64,000 bases of DNA from Natrinema altunense (GCF_000731985.1 NZ_JNCS01000001.1:62001-126000); one strand, 5' to 3'. Shown: positions 25,515-34,271, numbered from the stretch's first letter. The notes: generated from the letters alone by a model not told the origin. Program-made: numbers and translations.

Positions 25515-27317
25515 ATGCCAGAAAGGGTACAACCCCAGAACCCAGCGAGTATTTCTAAAAAAGGGTACCTCTCTGTTCTTGAAAGAGAAGTTAGAGAGGA
25601 GCGAGAGACTGATTACGAGAACTCAAAAAATGGTATACTTGAGAAGTCCACTAATGAGCTGAAGTATTCAGATACATCATTTATTCCTGGAGTTGAAGTT
25701 TTGCGGTCTCTGACTAAACCCGGCAAGATAGTAAAAGTACAAGTTCCAGACGACCATATAGATTCCAACACAGTCAATATACGTGATGAATATGGGTTTT
25801 TCTGTGATAATGAAGTAGTAATACAGGGAGAATTAAAAGGTCAAAAGATCAAAGCATTCGGCAGAATTGTTGCCATCGATGATCCCGTAATCAAAGTAGA
25901 ACTGAGTAGCGGATCCTCTTCAGTTAGTAATCTGAAACAGCAGCTTCCTCCAGCGAATAATGTAACTATAGCAAACATCCTAAATCATATTCCATATGAT
26001 AGAAAGTTAGAGGCGATTCAACTTGCTAAAGATCATCCGATTAGAGGATACCTTGTCGGAGATGATCCTGTAAGGTTCTCAAACAAACAGGTGACGACCA
26101 CACGCCGGTTTGACAAACCCCTCTACAGTAACGAGCAACAGGCAGAGGGTATTAAAAAAGCACTAAGAGCGGATCGACTTGCCTGTTTACAGGGCCCTCC
26201 AGGAACAGGAAAAACGCGTGTGATCATTGAGTTAGTTCGGCGCATAACTTCTGCAAATAAACGCGTTCTAGTTGCTGCAGAAACTAATGCAGCTGTTGAT
26301 AATATCTTAATCGGGTCGAGTGAATTTGAATCCACTGATGAAAGAAGCCTTCTCTATCATCATGAGCGTGGAAAACTCAGAGCAGCTAGAACTAATCCCG
26401 ACAGAGAGGGTATTCACCCGTTGGCAAGGGACCGATTTAAAGACAGCAGTTTGAGAAGGGCGGATGTAGTTGCTTCAACGAATAGTAGCGCTAGCGAGAT
26501 ACCTAATAGTCAGACCTTTGATTACGTTATTATTGATGAAGCCACACAAGCATCTATACCTTCGTCATTGATACCGACTGTTTATGGCCAAACCACTATT
26601 TTAGTCGGCGATCATAAACAATTACCGCCATTCTCACATCAAAACGCCATCCAAAAGTCGCTATTTGAACGATTATACGCTGAGGATGGCATATATGGCC
26701 CGAGAATAGGTATAAGATTTAACACACAATATCGGATGCATGAACGTATTGCTGGGTTCTCCTCAGAAGAGTTCTATGATGAGGGTTTAAAAACAGCAAG
26801 TGAAGCAGGGAAGGTAAGTAAAAATATTGATGTTTATCCGGTCGGAATATTTGATGTTTCCGGACATAATGAGATAGGAAATAAGCCAAAGAAAAACCCA
26901 GCGGAAATTGAGTGCGTTAAAATGCAGCTGAAAATGCTGATTGAGAATAAAGGAATTAGAGGGAGCGATATTGGTGTTGCTGCAGCCTACAAAAAGCAAG
27001 CAAATGAAATCGAATCCCATCTCCAACAATCCGAAATTCAGGATGTGAGTAGTGTTAAGGTAAACACATTTGATTCATTTCAAGGAAGTGAACGAGATGC
27101 AATGATACTTTCATTCACACGTTCAAATGAGAACGGAAACATCGGTTTCTTAGGTGACGAAATTGGGAAGCGGCGTCTCAATGTCGCCCTCACTCGGGCT
27201 AAACGATATTGTGCACTTATTGGTGATTGGGAGACGTTGCGTGACGGTTCCGAGCTTTATGATCGCCTGTACCAGTACGTCACATCGGAAGTCCCTCCCA
27301 AGAAGGTGAAAACATAA
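25515..27317 (+). CDS. UPF1-like SF1 helicase, low-GC cargo
   Basis: 600 residues. N-terminal 140 residues contain a beta-barrel-like part (KIVKVQVPDDHIDSNTV), then the SF1B core: Walker A GPPGTGKT (227-234), ETNAAVDN motif Ia, DEATQAS (341-347) as Walker B, GDHKQLPP motif III, and C-terminal motifs NTFDSFQGSERD and LNVALTRAK. It resembles UPF1/Dna2-type helicases acting on RNA or DNA. Codon use is AT-rich (AAA, ATA, TTA, AGA common), unlike both host and viral neighbours, so it was acquired recently from a lower-GC source. TTTTTATC about 28 bases upstream is a good TATA box. Likely a cargo gene, possibly defensive; role unproven. Confidence 0.85.
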   Translation: MPERVQPQNPASISKKGYLSVLEREVREERETDYENSKNGILEKSTNELKYSDTSFIPGVEVLRSLTKPGKIVKVQVPDDHIDSNTVNIRDEYGFFCDNEVVIQGELKGQKIKAFGRIVAIDDPVIKVELSSGSSSVSNLKQQLPPANNVTIANILNHIPYDRKLEAIQLAKDHPIRGYLVGDDPVRFSNKQVTTTRRFDKPLYSNEQQAEGIKKALRADRLACLQGPPGTGKTRVIIELVRRITSANKRVLVAAETNAAVDNILIGSSEFESTDERSLLYHHERGKLRAARTNPDREGIHPLARDRFKDSSLRRADVVASTNSSASEIPNSQTFDYVIIDEATQASIPSSLIPTVYGQTTILVGDHKQLPPFSHQNAIQKSLFERLYAEDGIYGPRIGIRFNTQYRMHERIAGFSSEEFYDEGLKTASEAGKVSKNIDVYPVGIFDVSGHNEIGNKPKKNPAEIECVKMQLKMLIENKGIRGSDIGVAAAYKKQANEIESHLQQSEIQDVSSVKVNTFDSFQGSERDAMILSFTRSNENGNIGFLGDEIGKRRLNVALTRAKRYCALIGDWETLRDGSELYDRLYQYVTSEVPPKKVKT

Positions 27318-27676
27318 ACACTCACTTCATTCTATCACGCTCTATAACCACGGGGTCGTACGTCGACGAAATCTAATTCCCGATTTTGCACATCGATCTC
27401 GAGCCGGGATGTGCAAGATCCACCGCGAGTCGGGACGATCGTCGCGACGATCACGCCGACCACCGACCCCGGTCAGTTGCTCTTTATATAGGGCCGAGAG
27501 TCACGTGACCACAAAGTCTGGGTTTCGATGTGATTGTGCAAATCACAATGCGAATCCAGACAGTCGATATTTGGGAGCAAGAACCGGTTTGACGGCCATA
27601 TGCTGATAACTAATTATCAATACTGATATCCTATGAGAAGATACTAATCTATCCGCTAATATGAAAGTACGTACCC
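27318..27676. promoter_or_regulatory. control region with TGTGCAA palindromes
   Basis: No gene seen. TTGCACATC (27386-27394) and GATGTGCAA (27408-27416) are a perfect 9-bp inverted repeat with a 13-base spacer; TGTGATTGTGCAAATCACA (27529-27547) is a second palindrome with the same GTGCAA core. A TTTATATAGG box lies at 27483-27492. The repeated core suggests binding sites of one dimeric regulator, or an origin-like element, ahead of the membrane-protein gene at 27677. Confidence 0.45.
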
Positions 27677-28216
27677 ATGGCGCTGTCAAAGGCACAACAG
27701 AACAGACTCGCGTCGTATGTCGCCGACGACGAGACAGCAATCACAGCGTGTACCAGAGGTTCAGTTACATATCTACTGACGGACCGGCGATTTTTCAAAT
27801 ACTATGAGAACGAAGAAGCGACGACGGTCAAATCCATGTTCTTGGATGGGCTGGGCGGAGTAAACATCCGGAGAGAGGAAGGAGAAGATTACAACACTGA
27901 GAGCTTGGCAGTCGGATTGATCGCGCTCCTTACCGGCCTCGTCTCGTTCGCAGTTCAAGGCCAGATGCCGGAGGCAATCTCTGCAGTATTCCTCTTGACC
28001 GGATTCCTCGGACTCTGCGGCGGTATAATCGGTCTCATATACGCATTCGACACCGAGGAGAGCAAGATTTCGGTTCAGCTACAGTCGCCAGAAGGGCAAG
28101 TCGTGTTCGCCTTCCACCTACGCGAGAGTTCGATGGATTTCGCTAAATCGCTCTCGAAGGCAGCCAGCAACGCCCATACACCGGACGAAGAACACGTCAG
28201 AACGGTTTCGGCCTAA
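27677..28216 (+). CDS. PH-like membrane protein
   Basis: 179 residues. The N-terminal 75 residues look like a bacterial-type PH domain (VTYLLTDRRFFKYYENEEAT), residues 76-115 hold two membrane helices (AVGLIALLTGLVSFAV and AISAVFLLTGFLGLCGGIIGLIY), and the C-terminal part is again beta-rich (KISVQLQSPEGQVVFAFHL). Not a known pleolipovirus structural protein. It follows the low-GC helicase on the same strand but behind its own promoter region. Function unknown. Confidence 0.7.
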   Translation: MALSKAQQNRLASYVADDETAITACTRGSVTYLLTDRRFFKYYENEEATTVKSMFLDGLGGVNIRREEGEDYNTESLAVGLIALLTGLVSFAVQGQMPEAISAVFLLTGFLGLCGGIIGLIYAFDTEESKISVQLQSPEGQVVFAFHLRESSMDFAKSLSKAASNAHTPDEEHVRTVSA

Positions 28217-28243
28217 TAGCGCCGAGACAACCGCTCTATCCCG

Positions 28244-28504
28244 CTACCTCCACTTGTTTTCAACGGCTGTCCGATACCGAAGCCCGATCACCGAGGTATT
28301 CGCGATCTCCTGAATTGTCTCGGGATCGAACTCACCTCGAGCATCGTCGATGTTCTGTTCACTCTCGACCAAGTGCGTGAGCGCGGCGTCGATCACGACG
28401 GACATCGGCGGGTCATCGTACTCGTCTTCGGCGACGATCGCGCTCGCGCGGTCGAGTTTTCGCTGCCGTTCGTCGGTGAGTTTCAGACTGGTTCGCTTGG
28501 TCAT
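28244..28504 (-). CDS. ribbon-helix-helix-like small protein
   Basis: 86 residues. MTKRTSLKLTDERQRKLDRASAIVAEDEYDD followed by MSVVIDAALTHLVESEQ is the ribbon-helix-helix pattern (one strand, two helices) common in haloarchaeal virus and plasmid repressors. Last gene of a leftward set of four that overlap or nearly touch. May control the adjacent structural operon or its own set. Confidence 0.65.
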   Translation of the reverse strand: MTKRTSLKLTDERQRKLDRASAIVAEDEYDDPPMSVVIDAALTHLVESEQNIDDARGEFDPETIQEIANTSVIGLRYRTAVENKWR

Positions 28505-28507
28505 GGT

Positions 28508-28753
28508 TTAAGCGGGGGTATGCACGGGGGGTCGATTCGCGTCGCTCGCGGGTGAGTAACCGGTCGGTCCTTTATCAACGGGGGTCAGGGTCCCGGCGTG
28601 ATCACGGCGGGAGTCATCCGGATCGGTCCCGATTCTATGCACCTCGCGAGCCCATCGCCCATAGCAGGGTGCATACATCGAGGTCTCCCGATACATCTGC
28701 ACGCGCTCCCCAGGGGTCGGCTTCGAAGACCCGGTTCCACAGCTCTCAATCAC
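28508..28753 (-). CDS. hypothetical small protein (81 aa)
   Basis: GTG start at 28753 overlapping the TGA of the upstream gene (GTGA), and ending four bases before the ATG of the RHH gene. The product is polar with two Cys (IESCGTG, MYAPCYGRW) and no family I recognise. Junction geometry is the main support; coding bias is modest. Confidence 0.45.
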   Translation of the reverse strand: MIESCGTGSSKPTPGERVQMYRETSMYAPCYGRWAREVHRIGTDPDDSRRDHAGTLTPVDKGPTGYSPASDANRPPVHTPA

Positions 28754-28947
28754 GCTTCTTCCTCACCCGCTTCGAGCCCGGCGAGTTCCTTCGCATGCTC
28801 GAGGTCGTCGGCTTCCTCGAGAACGCGGGCGGTCGCCTCCTGGACGAGCTGGGGAAACTGGGCCCGGAGTTCGATCGCGGTCAGTGCCTTCCGCTCGAGA
28901 TTTCGACGGTGGTCTCGTCTGGCCTCCTCCAGGTACTCGTCCATCAT
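28750..28947 (-). CDS. small acidic helical protein (65 aa)
   Basis: ATG 28947 overlaps the stop of the upstream gene (ATGATGA). Nearly all helix: EYLEEARRDHRRNLERKALTA then LVQEATARVLEEADDLEH, probably a coiled coil. No known family. Second gene of the leftward four-gene set opposite the structural operon. Confidence 0.6.
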   Translation of the reverse strand: MMDEYLEEARRDHRRNLERKALTAIELRAQFPQLVQEATARVLEEADDLEHAKELAGLEAGEEEA

Positions 28948-29129
28948 GCGTCGATCTCCTCGACTAACTCGAGGGTCCATTCGCCGTCGTCGACGTGACG
29001 GATGTGAACGTGATGTTCGCCGTCGATCTCGCCGTCCGCATCGAGTAGGCCCTCAACACGGAGATCGTCTTTCGGGAGTGTGACGCCTGCCGAGTTCTGG
29101 TCTAACATCCGGAGTTTGTTCAACGCCAT
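28944..29129 (-). CDS. AbrB-like small protein (DUF8053-type)
   Basis: 61 residues: MALNKLRMLDQNSAGVTLPKDDL is the swapped-hairpin (SpoVT-AbrB) head, followed by EGLLDADGEIDGEHHVHIRHVDDGEWTLELVEEI. I recall such proteins as a haloarchaeal family under a DUF8053-like name, from memory only. Usual role: dimeric DNA-binding regulator or antitoxin-like protein. First gene of the leftward set, sharing an AT-rich divergent promoter with the structural operon. Confidence 0.7.
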   Translation of the reverse strand: MALNKLRMLDQNSAGVTLPKDDLRVEGLLDADGEIDGEHHVHIRHVDDGEWTLELVEEIDA

Positions 29130-29660
<531 letters not shown>

Positions 29661-29676
29661 CTCGGAGGTCCGATCA

Positions 29677-29802
29677 ATGAATTTCAACGTTTTCGACGGT
29701 GTGACGGACGAGTGGTACGGAACTGTGATTACTGGATACATCGTGGCCGCGTCGATGGTGACGGTCGTCCTGGCCGCGGCGATCGCCGCGGGGGTGGTCT
29801 GA
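29677..29802 (+). CDS. 41-aa single-helix membrane peptide in structural operon
   Basis: ATG 29677, TGA 29800-29802, one base before the spike ATG at 29803. GGAGGT at 29664-29669 is a well-spaced ribosome site, stronger than at its neighbours. Sequence: polar head FNVFDGVTDEWYG, then one hydrophobic helix to the C-terminus (ITGYIVAASMVTVVLAAAIA). Probably a minor virion membrane component or spike chaperone; no homologue recognised. Confidence 0.75.
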   Translation: MNFNVFDGVTDEWYGTVITGYIVAASMVTVVLAAAIAAGVV

Positions 29803-31455
29803 ATGGCAGCCCAAAGCCCACAGCCCACGGCCCACCGCGCGTTCACGATCCTGTTCGCGGTCCTGCTCGTCGGCTCGCTGCTGGCCCCGATTGCGGCGAC
29901 CGCACCGGCGGCCGCGCAGGGCAGCGACTCCATAGAGATCAACGAGGATTGCGGAGCCACCGCGAAGTTGGCTTTCCCGCGGTCGTGCCACGCTGCCGAG
30001 GCCGTTTTCGGGAGTGTCGACACGACCCAGAGGGCCGATTTGATCGAGGTCGACGTGCATACCGGGGCGCAAGCGATCTATCAGGGCCAGCAGCAGCGAG
30101 ACTCTGTTTATCAGAATTATCTCGAAGATACCGAGACCCTCGCCTCGCTCGAAGCGCGGAATGCGATAGCGACTGCTTATGAGAACAACAAAACGGCTAT
30201 CGAGGCGCAGGCAGCGGGCCAGAAGGCTATCAATGATTATTATGCTCACCACCAGCGCCAGAATCTTGAGATGCTGGCGGCAGACTCTGCAGAAATTGCA
30301 TATTATCACAATGTCACGCTGAATAACAGCGAGATCTCCGACGATTTTATTTCACCGTGGTCAGTGAGCACGACGGACACGTCGACGTCGACAATCGACG
30401 CGTCGGTCAACGGGACCATGGGGGCCAGCACGACGCTGGTTAATGGCTCTCAATATAATTACACAACGCTGGGGCTGGATGTCTATGCGGAAACTTCCAC
30501 GGATTCAGGTTCGACCTTGACGCAACCACTTTCCGTTGATCGCTACCGTGCTGAGGATGGTTACTTCGGACGCGGATATTTCGGTCTCGACTACCTGAAT
30601 CCCTCGAACGAGCCAAAAGCCGAGTGGGCTGGTGGGTTCAACGTGATGAACGCTCCTGCTGCCTCGCTGAACTCTACGACGGTCTACGATGCTCGGCTTG
30701 TTGCCCAGCGCATCCACGACATCGAACAGCAGGCTCAGACCGTCCAAGACAATTACCCGTCCGGCGTCGCCGAGGATCTCTACGCCAAGATGGATGCGGG
30801 CGAATTGAGTCCATCCGAGGTCCGCGGAGCCGAGGGCATGGTCCGCTATCTCTCCGGCAACGAAACCTCCGGCGACAATCTCGAGTTCGCGCTCAGGCAC
30901 ACCCTCGACCTCGAGCAGCCTGACGACCTTGACGGGACGATGGTGGTTCACTTCAATGGCGAAACCGATCGTGAGCGGACCACAGACTCCAACGGCACGG
31001 TCTCGTACGAGTACGCCGCAGTCAATGAGACGTACGAGGGCATGCTGTTCGCGAGCGGATTCCCCAACGAGACCGCCGAGACTGGCACCACTTACCAGGT
31101 GAGCGACTTCGACGGCCAACCGTCGATGTTGGTCAACGGCAGCGAACTCGTCATGTGGTCGGGCGAGTTCACCATCCAAGAAATGTACGATTCCGACGGG
31201 AACGCCGTCGAGACTGCTCAATACAGCGGTCCCGAATATGGCACCTACAACGCGACCGAGTACGTTCAGGGGCTCGACAATGCCAGCGATGCGCGCGCTG
31301 AAATCGTCGAGAACGAGACCGATGGTGGCGGCGGCATCGGGTTCCCAGACAACCCCTTCGACGGGGGCGGCGGTGGCGCGTTCGTCGGACTCGTCATCGT
31401 CGGGGCGCTCGTGGTCGTGGTCGCCGTCGTCGTCGTCGTTCAATCCGATTCCTGA
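29803..31455 (+). CDS. pleolipovirus spike protein (VP4-like)
   Basis: 550 residues. Signal peptide at residues 18-40 (FTILFAVLLVGSLLAPIAAT, cleaved near AAAQG). The N-terminal half (about 40-270) is helical and Asn/Tyr-rich, the C-terminal half beta-rich with many NxS/T sequons. The end has a glycine linker (DGGGGGAF) and one anchor helix (VGLVIVGALVVVVAVVVVV). This is the layout of the membrane-anchored spike that binds the host and fuses membranes. Bases 30090-30600 use markedly more AT-rich codons than the rest, so the receptor-binding half may have been swapped in. Confidence 0.85.
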   Translation: MAAQSPQPTAHRAFTILFAVLLVGSLLAPIAATAPAAAQGSDSIEINEDCGATAKLAFPRSCHAAEAVFGSVDTTQRADLIEVDVHTGAQAIYQGQQQRDSVYQNYLEDTETLASLEARNAIATAYENNKTAIEAQAAGQKAINDYYAHHQRQNLEMLAADSAEIAYYHNVTLNNSEISDDFISPWSVSTTDTSTSTIDASVNGTMGASTTLVNGSQYNYTTLGLDVYAETSTDSGSTLTQPLSVDRYRAEDGYFGRGYFGLDYLNPSNEPKAEWAGGFNVMNAPAASLNSTTVYDARLVAQRIHDIEQQAQTVQDNYPSGVAEDLYAKMDAGELSPSEVRGAEGMVRYLSGNETSGDNLEFALRHTLDLEQPDDLDGTMVVHFNGETDRERTTDSNGTVSYEYAAVNETYEGMLFASGFPNETAETGTTYQVSDFDGQPSMLVNGSELVMWSGEFTIQEMYDSDGNAVETAQYSGPEYGTYNATEYVQGLDNASDARAEIVENETDGGGGIGFPDNPFDGGGGGAFVGLVIVGALVVVVAVVVVVQSDS

Positions 31456-31457
31456 CG

Positions 31458-32039
31458 ATGATGAAACGCGCAATCACATTGCTGGCGATAGCCGCCCTCT
31501 GTGGGCTTATGGGCATGGGCAGTATGGGCGCTGTCGCACAGAACACGACCACAAACGCGACCGTTCAGAGCGGCCACCTCGAGAGCGATCTCGCCGCCGC
31601 CGACACCCTCGAGAACAGCGAGACGATCCGCTACAACGACATGGCTCGAATCGTCGGCTGGGAGTTCGAGGAGGACCGCGTCCAGGTGGCCGTCGCGACG
31701 AACGTCACCACCACGGTCGCGATCTCCGACGCCCTCGCCGGCGTCGGCCAGGAGGGAGCCGTCCAGGTTCCCGAGACCACCGTCGACCTCGAGCGGGGAG
31801 TCCACGTGATCACGGTCCCCGTCGAGACGGTCCGCGGCGGCTCGGCGGTCGGGGTGACCGTCGACGGCGCGACCGTCCGCCTCTCGACGGCGATGGACGA
31901 TCAACAGGAGGCCAACCCGTTCGCCACGTTCGGCGGTGAGAGCGGTCTATTCACCGGAGTCGGGATGACGGTCATCCTCGCGGTCCTCGGCGCGTGGTGG
32001 GTCATCCGCTCGGAGATCAACGGGGTGATCGAAGCGTGA
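31458..32039 (+). CDS. pleolipovirus ORF6-like secreted, anchored protein
   Basis: 193 residues. Signal peptide (KRAITLLAIAALCGLMGMG, cleaved near AVAQN), a beta-rich extracellular domain of about 130 residues, then one anchor helix near the end (GVGMTVILAVLGAWWVIRS). Start is two bases after the spike stop; either of two adjacent ATGs is possible. Its TGA overlaps the next gene's GTG. Position matches the conserved ORF6 gene of pleolipoviruses. Confidence 0.75.
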   Translation: MMKRAITLLAIAALCGLMGMGSMGAVAQNTTTNATVQSGHLESDLAAADTLENSETIRYNDMARIVGWEFEEDRVQVAVATNVTTTVAISDALAGVGQEGAVQVPETTVDLERGVHVITVPVETVRGGSAVGVTVDGATVRLSTAMDDQQEANPFATFGGESGLFTGVGMTVILAVLGAWWVIRSEINGVIEA

Positions 32040-32842
32040 GCCCCGAGACGAGCGGGACCTTCGGCGGCTGGGCCGATCGGCTGACCTACGTCGTCGCCGA
32101 GGGCCAGCTGGTCGTCGCCGGCTTCGCGGTTACCCTCGGCGCGCTCTTGCTCCTGATTCGACCCGAGATTCCCGGCATCCCACCGGTCGCGAAGGGCATC
32201 TTCGCCTCGCTGTTGCTCCTGGGGCCGCCACTCCTGGGACTGTTTGTGACCGGCGCGCAGAAGCTCCGCAATCGAAATATGGAGGAAGTCTACCACATCA
32301 ACGGCGTCGACGACACTCGGCGAAAACTGTACGTCGCCCCCGAAGTGTGGAAAGAGAAGACCGTCGAGGGCCCGTCGCCGTATCAGGTGAACGACGGCGA
32401 TGCCTTCGAAGTCCACGAGTTTACCTATCACGACGACACCGGCCAACTCGTCGTTCGTGGCTGCTACTTCAGCCAACTTGCCGACTCCAAACTCGTCACC
32501 ATCCAGGCCATGCTCGAGGACGTACACGGCGATCTCATCGACGCTTTCCTCGAGTACAATCGACTCCGCGGCCGAATCAGTAAGATGGGTCTCGAGATCC
32601 AGAGCGACGTGGTCAACGAGGAAGCCGAGGCCGACGAGCGCGGGCTCATGAACCCCCGAACGACGGTCAAAGACCGCTTCGAGGCGGCCAAAGAGGACGC
32701 TGAAGCCCGCGACGTGGACGAAATCAAGGACATCACCCAGTACGTCGACGACTACACCGACGATCACGGCCCGCGAACGCCGGTCGCTACGGGTGACTCG
32801 ACGGCAAATCAGGCAGCAACCGACGGAGGATCTGACCGATGA
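32036..32842 (+). CDS. pleolipovirus ORF7-like membrane protein
   Basis: 268 residues from GTG 32036 overlapping the previous stop (GTGA). Two membrane helices at the N-terminus (LVVAGFAVTLGALLLLI and GIFASLLLLGPPLLGLFV), then a long soluble domain with YFSQLADSKLVTIQAML and an amphipathic segment, ending in an acidic, disordered tail. Position matches ORF7 of pleolipoviruses. Likely an assembly or packaging partner of the ATPase encoded next. Confidence 0.75.
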   Translation: MSPETSGTFGGWADRLTYVVAEGQLVVAGFAVTLGALLLLIRPEIPGIPPVAKGIFASLLLLGPPLLGLFVTGAQKLRNRNMEEVYHINGVDDTRRKLYVAPEVWKEKTVEGPSPYQVNDGDAFEVHEFTYHDDTGQLVVRGCYFSQLADSKLVTIQAMLEDVHGDLIDAFLEYNRLRGRISKMGLEIQSDVVNEEAEADERGLMNPRTTVKDRFEAAKEDAEARDVDEIKDITQYVDDYTDDHGPRTPVATGDSTANQAATDGGSDR

Positions 32843-34017
32843 GCGACGAACAGGACAATTTCACGGTTGGCGGCTTCGCCGAGTGGCAACAGGGCAAGCA
32901 GGCGAAAGATCCCGACGAGGTGCTCCCCCACTCGGGGTTCGTCCGTGACGAACAGATCGACCGCCAGATGACCGTTCGGGCCCTGCACCACGATCCCGAC
33001 CGGTGGGAAGGCAAGGCGGCAGCCACCTACATGGACGTTCAGAAGAACCGCGATATTCTCCGCGGCGAGGGCGGCCACACCGCCTGCCAAGCCCTCGAGA
33101 ACGGGGACACGCTGACGCTGAAACACTATATCGGAGACCCGAGCCAACAGGCCGACCTCTCGGGCATCAAGGCGATCACCCGCCTGCAGGAGATTGTCGC
33201 CGGGCCCGCGCCCGTGATCGTCGTTCTCGGGGAAATGGGTGCCGGCAAAACGAACCTCGCGTGTCTGCTCCTGCAGCTGCGCGACCGGTGGGTCGACGGC
33301 GACCTGCTCGTCGGGTCGAACATCCGCACGCTCCCGCGAAACGACGACTGGGTCCGCGACGACGGCACAGTCGAGGACGGCTGGATTCCCAACTTCCCCC
33401 TCCTCGAGGAATGGGTCGGCCAGGACGGCGACCCGATCGAGAACCCCCAGCAACCGAAGGCCTTCGTCGGCGACGAGTTCTCGACGAACGCCAGCGGAAC
33501 CGGTTCAGACGGCCAGAAGGTCCGCAAGCTGATGGGACCCCTCGTGTTCAAGATCCGCAAGTACAACGGGATGCTCATCTATATCGGCCACGACGAATCC
33601 TCGATTCACCCGATGCTCTGGCGTGTCGGCACGATCATCAAGAAGCCCGATCGCAACAACAAGGGCAAGGCGATCGTCGCCGACCGGATCTCGGGCGGCA
33701 AACTCCAAGATGTTGACCCCCGCCCGTTCACTGGCATCCCACCCGCCGACTTCGAACCCCACACCAACGATGAGGCCGACTGGTCCTGGTCCGCTCCCTC
33801 GAGCGACAAGGACGAGGGGCCGGCGATCGCCGAAGACGAGGTGAAACGGGTCGCTGCCTGGACGATGGAAACGTGCCGACAACAGGGGATGTCCGCCCGC
33901 GAAACCGCCGAATTCGTCCCGTACAGTCACGCGACCGTCTCGAACTGGTGGAACGACATCGATAAGGGCGGCGAGAAGCGCGACTGGGTTGACACCGTCG
34001 AGCGGGTGATCGCATGA
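32839..34017 (+). CDS. pleolipovirus VP8-like P-loop ATPase
   Basis: 392 residues, overlapping the previous gene by ATGA. Walker A GEMGAGKT at residues 131-138, Walker B-like FVGDEFS, then a RecA/FtsK-like core with LIYIGHDESS. The C-terminal 50 residues contain a helix-turn-helix (SARETAEFVPYSHATVSNWW). VP8-type ATPases are conserved in pleolipoviruses and thought to work in assembly or genome handling; the HTH suggests DNA contact. Last conserved structural-operon gene. Confidence 0.85.
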   Translation: MSDEQDNFTVGGFAEWQQGKQAKDPDEVLPHSGFVRDEQIDRQMTVRALHHDPDRWEGKAAATYMDVQKNRDILRGEGGHTACQALENGDTLTLKHYIGDPSQQADLSGIKAITRLQEIVAGPAPVIVVLGEMGAGKTNLACLLLQLRDRWVDGDLLVGSNIRTLPRNDDWVRDDGTVEDGWIPNFPLLEEWVGQDGDPIENPQQPKAFVGDEFSTNASGTGSDGQKVRKLMGPLVFKIRKYNGMLIYIGHDESSIHPMLWRVGTIIKKPDRNNKGKAIVADRISGGKLQDVDPRPFTGIPPADFEPHTNDEADWSWSAPSSDKDEGPAIAEDEVKRVAAWTMETCRQQGMSARETAEFVPYSHATVSNWWNDIDKGGEKRDWVDTVERVIA

Positions 34018-34271
34018 CGGCGTCGGGGTGGAAAGCTGTAAAGCGTAACCTGTCCCCCTTTAGAAAGAGGCCCAACGCCCACGGCCCACCGCGCTCGCTT
34101 CCGACCGGAAGCGAGCCGAGAGCGATGGGCCCGCCCTCGCTGCAGGCAGCGGAGGAGGATATATATCAACGCGCGGAGCGCGTGCGTAGTCGCCAGGAAA
34201 GTGATATTTTCGAAGGGCGAGTTCGAAGAAATCGCGACGCGCGTCATGGAGGGGGATCGCCGTGGCGGTGA
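34014..34271 (+). CDS. doubtful 85-aa frame overlapping the ATPase stop
   Basis: ATG 34014 overlaps the ATPase TGA (ATGA), which favours translation. The product is basic and low in structure (WKAVKRNLSPFRKRPNAHG) and spans two strong hairpins and a TATA box, features more typical of non-coding DNA. I keep it as a candidate only. Confidence 0.25.
   Translation: MTASGWKAVKRNLSPFRKRPNAHGPPRSLPTGSEPRAMGPPSLQAAEEDIYQRAERVRSRQESDIFEGRVRRNRDARHGGGSPWR
34093..34183 (+). promoter_or_regulatory. hairpin terminator and internal promoter after the ATPase gene
   Basis: GCTCGCTTCC-GACC-GGAAGCGAGC (34093-34116) is a perfect 10-bp stem with 4-base loop, 75 bases after the ATPase stop. GGATATATATC at 34158-34168 is a strong TATA box, directly followed by the perfect palindrome ACGCGC-GGA-GCGCGT (34169-34183) near the expected transcription start. 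Together they suggest the structural transcript ends and a regulated one begins for the membrane protein and nuclease. Confidence 0.5.
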
